Below are positions 57,370-64,000 of a stretch of 64,000 bases of DNA, one piece after another. The translations under genes were made by a program, and so were the position numbers. The notes under the pieces were generated by a model. It made no database searches. It saw only the letters and a list, made by a program, of their open reading frames with translations, and was not told the origin of the DNA. Position 1 is the first letter of the stretch. Every line of letters begins with the position of its first letter. Source of the DNA: Engraulis encrasicolus (taxonomy: Eukaryota; Chordata; Actinopteri; Clupeiformes; Engraulidae); assembly GCF_034702125.1 (NCBI RefSeq), contig NC_085876.1, positions 372,001-436,000 on the forward strand, read 5' to 3'.

Positions 57370-58480
57370 GGTGGGCATCTGTGTTTAGCCGGACTGAGCC
57401 CTGAGGAAGGTCAGTAGACCGAAAGCTTGGCCTATTAAAAAGAACACAAAGGGGATTTAAGTGTGCAGACATTTTTCTTTCAATTAGGGGTGGGCAAAAA
57501 TGAAAATCTTTAATCGCATTAACTCAATGACTTTCTGTGATTAATCGCATAGCGCGCGAAATCCAAAAATAATAATAATAAATAATAAATAAAATAAAAA
57601 TATTTTATAAATTAATAAAATAAAATAATTAATTATAATTTGCATATGTACTGTGTAGATAACCTATGTAGGTCCAATATAATATTCCACAATGGAAATG
57701 TAGGCTATTTGCCAACCTATCAGTCTAAATTGTATAGGCCTACAGTAGTAGGCTATGCCTATCCAATGTAGGCCTACTGAAACAAATTATTGCATACAAT
57801 ATTACACTAGGGCTATTTAAGATTGTAGGCTACTGAAACGAATATATTAGAAATTAGAAACTCAAATTAGGATGGTCTACATGGGCCTACAAGAAGAAAA
57901 AAAAACTTGTCAATTAAAAAAAACCAGGCATGAGATATGTCCCGCCTTCTCTCACTGTCAAAGACTCCCACCTTCTCTCTTATCTGTCGCTGTTATTTAA
58001 GGTGTTTCAGCGACTAGAAACTAATTGACTGTCTGTTGGTATTGACAGCAATTACATCTTTCAGTTTCAAAACAATAACGTTGACATGACTAACACTATC
58101 TTAAATGCATACGAGGTTGCCGATGTTGCGAAATTATACCATGTTGATACAGCCTACTATGCACGCGAAGCGCCATGTAGAAACTGCAGGCATGCAAACA
58201 GGTCAGGGGTGAAAAAGGTGACAAGGGCGCGGCGCGGGGCGGCGCGGCGCAGTGCAAGCGCGCAAACGCAGGTGCACACGTGTGTGTTGTGCGCAGTGGA
58301 TGATCTTGTATAACAGTCTCAGACTAGGGGGGAGAGGATTTAGCTAAAAAAAAGTCATAAATGGTGAATTTTGAGCATACTGTAGTTATTAGCGACCAAG
58401 GGACAGTGAACATGAGAACTGCCAACCTTACTCCATGACTTAGCTGTCATGTCTGATGGCGGGTTGGGTAGATAGCTTGA
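57370..58480. repeat. Fragments of fish repeats and a CpG-rich block
   Basis: GGGGTGGGCATCTG and CTGAGGAAGGTCAGTAGACC then GAAAGCTTGG (57400-57430) look like a retroelement tail. AGGGGTGGGCAAAAATG at 57485 looks like a hAT left end with TTAATCGCAT motifs. A GGCGCGGGGCGGCGCGG block lies near 58225. I could not define complete elements. Confidence 0.45.
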
Positions 58481-58973
58481 TAAAATAGGTTTTTATCATG
58501 ATAGAGCAGTGGTTCTCATAGTAAGTTTCCCCAACACCCCATTGACCTCATCAAAACCCTTAGTAGGCCTATTAAAAATAAAATAGGCCAAAATGCCCCC
58601 AAATGACACTAAGCACCCCTCCTCTCATCAGTCTCCTAACACCCCCTCAACACTTGCCTGGTTGTCATCTCATGCATATTTAATCATCATTTTCAGACAA
58701 CTTGCAATAGGCTACAAAAAAAATCTTTGTCAAAGTTTGAATTAGCTACTGAAGTTTTACTCAAACTACTCAAATTTTAGCCTATTCACCTAGTATCTCT
58801 TTTAATGTCTCCCTCTAGAAAAAAATGAATAGGAACGCTCCAACTTTGACCTGGAAAAAAGTGTGACATTCCAACTGGTTTCATTGTTGGCTAAAGTCTG
58901 TGCTGACTTAAGTCAGTATCTGACAAAAGTATCTGACTAAGCTTAATTACTCATTCCATTGTGTTCACCTTAC

Positions 58974-59040
58974 CAAGTGCAAACAGCCTTGGGGCGTTGG
59001 GCAGAGAAAGACTTGCGACATCTGCTGCAGTAGCAGTGAC
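58974..59040 (-). CDS. Unidentified cysteine-rich protein, internal exon
   Basis: Minus strand, 67 nt between ttttttttag (59041-59042) and TTG then gtaagg. In the phase that fits the last exon it reads (G)HCYCSRCRKSFSAQRPKAVC then T and the start of Trp. Four Cys lie in CxCxxC plus C spacing, which could bind metal or form disulfides. The other frame (SLLLQQMSQVFLC) would not continue correctly into 56721. The upstream exon would need to end in phase 1; the exon candidate at 62938-63040 does so. Family unknown. Confidence 0.5.
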
Positions 59041-59116
59041 CTAAAAAAAAAAGACAGACACACTTAGCATCTTGCAGCATTACATTACATTACACTGGGA
59101 TTCACAGTTGTTTTAA

Positions 59117-59275
59117 AGGTGCACCATGTACGTTTGTGGCCAGAGTAGGTATTGCAACTATGATTCTCATTGAAACTGTGCTGCCAAATTTGATCTTTTC
59201 GTGAAAGCTTTGGGACCATCTAATTTGTATGATGTTGGGGTTTCACCAATGTCAAATCGCATCCCTCTACGAATT
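59117..59275. repeat. Truncated TTAA-family MITE
   Basis: Left end only: TTAA (59113-59116) then AGGTGCACCATG and TTGCAACTATGATTCTCATT. It is broken off near 59230. Confidence 0.75.
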
Positions 59276-59960
59276 CACACTACCAGTGTTTCCCTTACAG
59301 TGAGTAAACTATGGCTGCCCGCCATAGTTTAAATTTGGCCGCCATAGTTTACGAAAAAAAGAAAGTAAAAAAAAAGAAGGAAAAAAAATATTATTATTAT
59401 TTTTTTTTAACCAATTTCCGTTTTTGTTACAAACGATTTGAATTACAATTTCCTTCGCATTTTCCTCCTGGAGTAAATACATCAAGTGCTTGAACCACAA
59501 CCACAAGTGCTTGAAAGACAGAGGGATCAAAAGCCTAGTCAAGTTGTTGTAGTTAACTTGGGTTTGGGAGCAATACAAAAAAAACATTAAGAGAAGGGAC
59601 AGTTGGGATGAGTGTACTAATATTCCCCAGGCTTTGTTTTACAGTTGTAATGAGTTAGGTGACAGGCCTTCCTTGACACAGCAGAGGAGACATCGGGCTG
59701 CATATAGAAATGAATGTGTAATGAATGTGAATATAGACATAAATGTGTAATATGTTGTTCAGTCCTTTTAATGGAAGGAATTTTGAAAAACTGGCCCTGT
59801 GAGCAGCACCCCTCATGTAGAATGTGTACGCCTATATGTGTGGGGGAAAAGGCATAGCCTACCCTCTTAGACCCATGTGTCTTACAGTATGTTTCCACGA
59901 TTTAGGAATGTGCCAATAGAGATGTGAAGGGCGGAAAAGATGGCCTATTGGCAGTAATAT
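59276..59960. other. Intron of the minus-strand candidate, no clear feature
   Basis: Contains a GCCGCCATAGTTTA duplication (59312-59350), A/T-rich runs near 59355-59410 and otherwise unassigned sequence. Confidence 0.4.
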
Positions 59961-59970
59961 TCCATATTAA

Positions 59971-60333
59971 CGGTGCACTGTGTAGGATGGTGGCCAGAAT
60001 AGGTATTGCAACTATACTGCTCAGTGAAACTGTGCCGTCTAATGCCAAATTCTATCTTGGTTTTCATTAGTATTTACTAAATAATGAACTAATATTTACT
60101 AATATGACCAAATTATGTTAAGCTTTTCAGCTAAAATGTCTATTTCTGGAAATTCAAAAATGGCGGACCATGGATAAGATCTCCCTTTTCATGTATGAAA
60201 AGTGCCATTTTCCCAGTCACAATGAATTCTTACAATGTGATGGGGGTGGCAAGTAGTCACGAAAAAGGCAACATTTGTGTATGGGCAGTATAACTTCTGA
60301 AAAGAACCTACTAAAATATTACTCAGTGCACCT
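59971..60333. mobile_element. TTAA-flanked MITE copy
   Basis: TTAA at 59967-59970 and 60334-60337; ends CGGTGCACTGTG and CAGTGCACCT. Full family interior. It is part of a local duplication with 60553-60925. Confidence 0.85.
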
Positions 60334-60552
60334 TTAAGGGTGAGGGACTCAGCTAAGATCCACTAGTATACTGGGGACCTTGCCATGTAAGGGAACCCCT
60401 GGCCTAATTCATCATTCGTCATTGCTCTTCCATTTGTGGTCTTAGAGTGCCATCTAGTGGATGATTTGTACAATGTCTTTATGTTATCTGAATGACTGCA
60501 GAACACACAAGCATGTCTACGGTACATCTTTAGTAGATAAGAAGCTCTAAAA

Positions 60553-60925
60553 AGATGGCCAGAATAGGTATTGCAACTATGTTGCTCAGTGAAACTGTGC
60601 CGTCTACTGCCAAATTCTATCTTGGTTTTCATTAATATTTACTAAATACCGGTAATGAAGTAATGTTTACTAGTATGACCAAATTATTACCGGTATATTA
60701 AGCTTTTCAGCTAAAAATGTCTATTTCTGGAAATACAAAATGGTGGACCATGGATAAGATCTCCCTTTTCATGTATGAAAAGTGCAATTTTCCCAATCAG
60801 AATTAATTCTTAGGATCATTCGTCTCTGCTCTTCCATTTGTGGTTTGACAGTGCCATCTAGTGGATGATTTGTACACTTTCTTTATGCTATCTGAATGAC
60901 TGCACAACACACAAGCATGTCTACA
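60553..60925. repeat. Partial duplicate of the MITE and its flank
   Basis: 60553-60812 repeats the MITE interior (GGCCAGAATAGGTATTGCAA, ACTGCCAAATTCTATCTTGG) without its ends. 60815-60925 repeats the flank at 60408-60520 (CTCTTCCATTTGTGG, GTGCCATCTAGTGGATGATT, ACACACAAGCATGTCTAC). A segment of about 0.4 kb was duplicated in tandem. Confidence 0.85.
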
Positions 60926-61019
60926 TATTTAGTGTCCCCACAAATCTACAATACCCTTGTTAACTAGGAAATAGAGTCCTATGTCAAAAATCCATTTTCA
61001 TATTCTATAATCCATATAT

Positions 61020-61560
61020 AATCCTCAGATTCCAAAATTAAAACCTACGTCAAGTTTCCAGAAGAGCAAGGAGTCTTATTTGTGCAAGCGAACTACATAC
61101 AAACATACAGGAAGTTGTACTTCACATGCAATCACAGAACAAAAAAAAATATATTGATGAAACTACCAGAAAAGCATGACCCTACAGTTCTGTCATATTC
61201 CAAACCTGAAACCTACGTCAAGAACAAGTCCACAAGACCAGACCAAGGAGTCTTGTCTGTGCAAACGAACTATATACAAATATACAGAAAAGCATGACCC
61301 TACAGTTCTGTCATATTCCAAAACTGAAACCTATGTCAAGAACAAATCCACAAGAGCAAGGAGTCTTGTCTCTGCAAGCGAACTATATACAAATATACAG
61401 CAAGTTACTTCACATACAATCATAAAAGTGAAACCAAAATTATTGATGAAACTACCAGAAAAGCATGACCCTACAGTTCTGTCATATTCCAAAAACGAAA
61501 ACTAAGTCCACAAGAAGAAGGAGTTTTGCCTGTGCAAACAAACTATGTACAAATAGTACT
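61020..61560. repeat. Minisatellite of 125-190-bp units
   Basis: Three to four units share CATGACCCTACAGTTCTGTC, GAAACCTACGTCAAGAAC, CACAAGAGCAAGGAGTCTTG and AACTATATACAAATATACAG. The plus-strand frames through it repeat KHDPTVLSYSK, a by-product of the unit length. Confidence 0.85.
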
Positions 61561-61599
61561 TCATATCAAACACAGTCATTTGCATGGTCCAGGGGGCTC

Positions 61600-62215
61600 A
61601 AGTACGACCAGAGAGCAACCATCCAGCAATAAGGATATCTTCTCAGCTGCACACAACATTAACACACAACATTAATTTGCATCTCATATTGACAGCATGA
61701 AATACATAGCATGTTTAGCACTTTGACTTTTATAAAATACATGGATTGGTTTTGTGTGAATTCATGAACTTAAACTCACCTCTTGCAACAGTGTTTATTT
61801 TCTCTGAGGTACACCACACCAGAGGAATCACTCAGTGTAATCAGACAGCTTCCATGTAGGATCCTTCAGTAATATTCTCAGTCATCTGCAAAGCATGACA
61901 GCACAAAACGTGAACATGATTATGCATTTATAGGTCTAATTATTACAAGAAAATAATAAAAAATGATAACACCGTCACCACCACGACACAATATGATGAT
62001 GAATAGGCCTAGAGTATGAAACATCTAAAAGATACATGTCTGTATACATGTAAAATGTTTTTTTTTGTTTGTTTGTTTTATATCATTGATCATTTTCCCA
62101 GACGGATTGACAACAGATGGCTCAAAGAATTCAGTGTGCTAAACTGGAGGGCAAAAAGAGCAGATTATCTCTCTTTCTGGATATTTTACTCATCACTTGA
62201 AATTAAATCTAAATC
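61600..62215. repeat. Segmental duplication, copy 1
   Basis: About 0.6 kb repeated at 62760-63332 at an offset of about 1.15 kb: CATCCAGCAATAAGGATATC, CATCTCATATTGACAGCATG, CTCACCTCTTGCAACAGTGT and AGATGGCTCAAAGAATTCAG. It includes the candidate exon 61780-61885 (minus strand). Confidence 0.9.
61780..61885 (-). pseudogene. Duplicated upstream exon of the minus-strand candidate, frame-broken copy
   Basis: Same splice sites as 62938-63040 (tttgcag acceptor, AGAG then gtgagt donor). An extra A in CAGAGAAAATAAAC shifts the frame from REINTVARG to RENKHCCKR, so it no longer leads into the Cys-rich exon in phase. Other small length differences lie near its 5' end. Probably the degenerate member of the pair, if the exon is coding at all. 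Confidence 0.35.
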
Positions 62216-62759
62216 TAAATCTAATCTAAGATGTCAAACATAGAGGAGGAGTCCTCAACGATCCTGGAAAATACAACAAATTGACAAAATGTAACCCAAA
62301 TACTCCAATCAATGAAACGGTGGGCTCAGTGTCATTGGCCTAACAGCAGAAGGCACTAAGGGTGCGTTTGTAAACGGCCGCTCCGAGCACATAACATATT
62401 GGTCATGTCATGTATGAGTGTGTTATTCAGACTGTTAGATAGTAGACATTTGAAACACACATTTGGTGCAGAGTTATAAAAAAATGCTTACATTTACAAA
62501 CTGATTTTTCTCAGCATTTTTAGACATGGTGCTACAAAGGGGATTAATGTACTGTAACCAGGCAGCTGCCATTATTCCTTAACTATCCTGTCAAAATAAC
62601 ACACGGCATGAACAGGACGCATCTCTGATTAACAGTGTGTGCTTCAAACTGTTAAGACATTTGAAACACACATACATGTGGTGTAAATTTGTGAATGGTT
62701 GCTAACCTTTAGAAATTCTGTCAATGTTCAGAACTTAGCATTTGCAGATATGGTCCACT
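62216..62759. other. Spacer between duplicated segments
   Basis: Contains its own small internal duplication (ACATTTGAAACACACAT at about 62447 and 62649). No exon recognised. Confidence 0.45.
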
Positions 62760-63332
62760 ACGACCAGAGCTACCATCCAGCAATAAGGATATCTTGGCCA
62801 TCTTCTCAGCTGCAATAATAACACACAACATTAGAATGCATCTCATATTGACAGCATGAAATACAGAGCAAGTTAGAACTTTGACTTTTTAAAAATACAT
62901 GGATAGGTTTTGTGTGACTTTATAAACTTGAACTCACCTCTTGCAACAGTGTTTATTTCTCTGAGGTACACCACACCAGAGGAATCACTCCGTGTAATCA
63001 GCCAGCTTCCATGTAGGATCCTTCAGCAATATTCTGTCATCTGCAAAGCAAGACAGCACAAAACATGAACATGATTATGTATCAATATGCCTAATTATTA
63101 CACAAAAATAAAGTTTGAAAAATGATAACACCACCATGACACAATAGGCTGTAGACCTACAATATGAAACATCTATAAGATGCATTTCTTAAATTGTTTT
63201 CATTGATCATTTTGCCACACGGATTGACACCAGATGGCTCAAAGAATTCAGTGTGCTAAGCTAGAGGGCACAAAGAACAGATTATATATATCTCTGGATA
63301 TTTTACTCATCACTTGAAATGAAATCTGATGC
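62760..63332. repeat. Segmental duplication, copy 2
   Basis: Second copy of 61600-62215, about 90 percent alike by eye, with small insertions and deletions. It carries the better-preserved candidate exon. Confidence 0.9.
62938..63040 (-). other. Candidate upstream exon of the minus-strand gene
   Basis: 103 nt on the minus strand between gctttgcag and AGAG then gtgagt. In the phase required by the exon at 58974-59040 it reads ILHGSWLITRSDSSGVVYLR and EINTVARG after an in-frame TGA near its 5' end. No ATG follows that stop in frame, so the exon may be partly untranslated, use another acceptor (GCTGAAG then GATCC), or be non-coding. The splice signals are good; the coding status is open. Confidence 0.35.
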
Positions 63333-64000
63333 ATAGCCCACTTGTTAAGACCTCTAACATCACAGGCCTACTAGTAGATCCAAAAAGGATGGGCAAATCA
63401 ATCTAAATATTTATTGCAGTAACATACAAACTAAGTATCTTTGATCAAGCCAAAAATTAAGCACCCTACACATCTGGGTGTTTCTGGGCTCATTATTTCA
63501 GGAGAAATCTGTCAAATAGGTAATGCCTATTTATTGAAAAGAACACGATCTGATGGCTGACAGTGGTTTCTCCCTGAACAGAGAGAACAGTCCAGAGTTG
63601 GCAGTAACAGAATGGGACAAAACAGCACACTGTGCACAATAACAAGTTCAGAATCAGTTTACTTACTCACTTCCTTTACACAACGAACAGGGAAAGGCAC
63701 ATGTGTTAAAACATACTTTAGAGCAAGTGTATAGTCAAAATGAGTTCGTTTCTAACAATAAAAATCAGGCATAAGTTGTGGCTACTTCAAGCTTCTGAGT
63801 CAGCGAAAAGATAAGCTGATGTTGCTAACGAAGTTCTAGATAGCTCTTCTCTATGGTATTTGTGTTTTACTTTGACTCAAGTACATTAACTGTATATCTT
63901 CAGAGCATAATTATACTCAAAGGGAGTTCGTTTTTAACACACAAAAAAAGACTTTAGCTAGCTAATGTTGCTAGCGGACAAGAGATTCATTATTCAGTTT
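63333..64000. other. Window end, no feature recognised
   Basis: Mostly A+T-rich sequence with two related ACTTTAG/GAGTTCGTTTCTAAC-type repeats near 63715-63770 and 63895-63950. If the minus-strand gene is real, its start should lie here or beyond the window. Confidence 0.4.

Noticed and set aside
56562..59040. Calling the minus-strand candidate a chemokine
   Set aside because: It has a CxC and a basic tail, but the spacing of the third and fourth Cys and the exon boundaries do not match CC or CXC chemokines, and no signal peptide is visible.
61082..61505. Plus-strand repeat protein KHDPTVLSYSK
   Set aside because: The frame changes between units and the array is a minisatellite; no promoter or splice signals.

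Overview
This is nuclear DNA from a teleost fish. It shows vertebrate split genes with GT/AG introns, long CA/TG/TC microsatellites, tRNA-derived SINEs, L2-like and other non-LTR retroposons, and many short hAT, Tc1/mariner and other inverted-repeat DNA elements. Only a few percent of the 64 kb is coding. The order beta-catenin then TRAK1, both on the plus strand, matches the vertebrate CTNNB1-TRAK1 neighbourhood (human 3p22); ULK4, which lies between them in human, was not seen.

Layout. (1) 1-9435: the last four coding exons of a beta-catenin gene (ctnnb1 or its fish paralogue ctnnb2), ending in the PDZ-ligand tail DTDL-stop. A possible spliced 3' UTR exon follows at 13034-13890. The stop-codon region is partly duplicated in tandem just downstream, and the second copy is split by a MITE. 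(2) 13.9-16.9 kb: intergenic SINE, LINE and MITE remains. (3) 16883-45011: the first nine coding exons of trak1, a motor adaptor that links kinesin-1 and dynein to mitochondria. All nine exons join in frame (about 337 residues). Exon 1 is inferred from an ATGGCGGC start, a donor and a matching phase. The 3' half of the gene is not in the window, although 19 kb follow. (4) 45-64 kb: a 2.1-kb palindrome, a 155-bp tandem repeat array, several hAT elements and minisatellites. On the minus strand there is a small unidentified cysteine-rich gene candidate (exons near 58974-59040 and 56562-56721) whose likely upstream exon lies in a recent tandem duplication (61.6-63.3 kb).

The two recognised genes are not a functional unit: beta-catenin acts in Wnt signalling and adhesion, TRAK1 in mitochondrial transport. 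I see no operon, CRISPR array, functional tRNA or rRNA gene, or clearly new molecular system. The most interesting material is structural: nested mobile elements with readable target-site duplications, large foldbacks, the duplicated beta-catenin tail, a trak1 exon boxed in by two microsatellites, and the unidentified minus-strand gene. Everything here comes from reading the sequence without database searches; clade names for repeats are family-level judgements.
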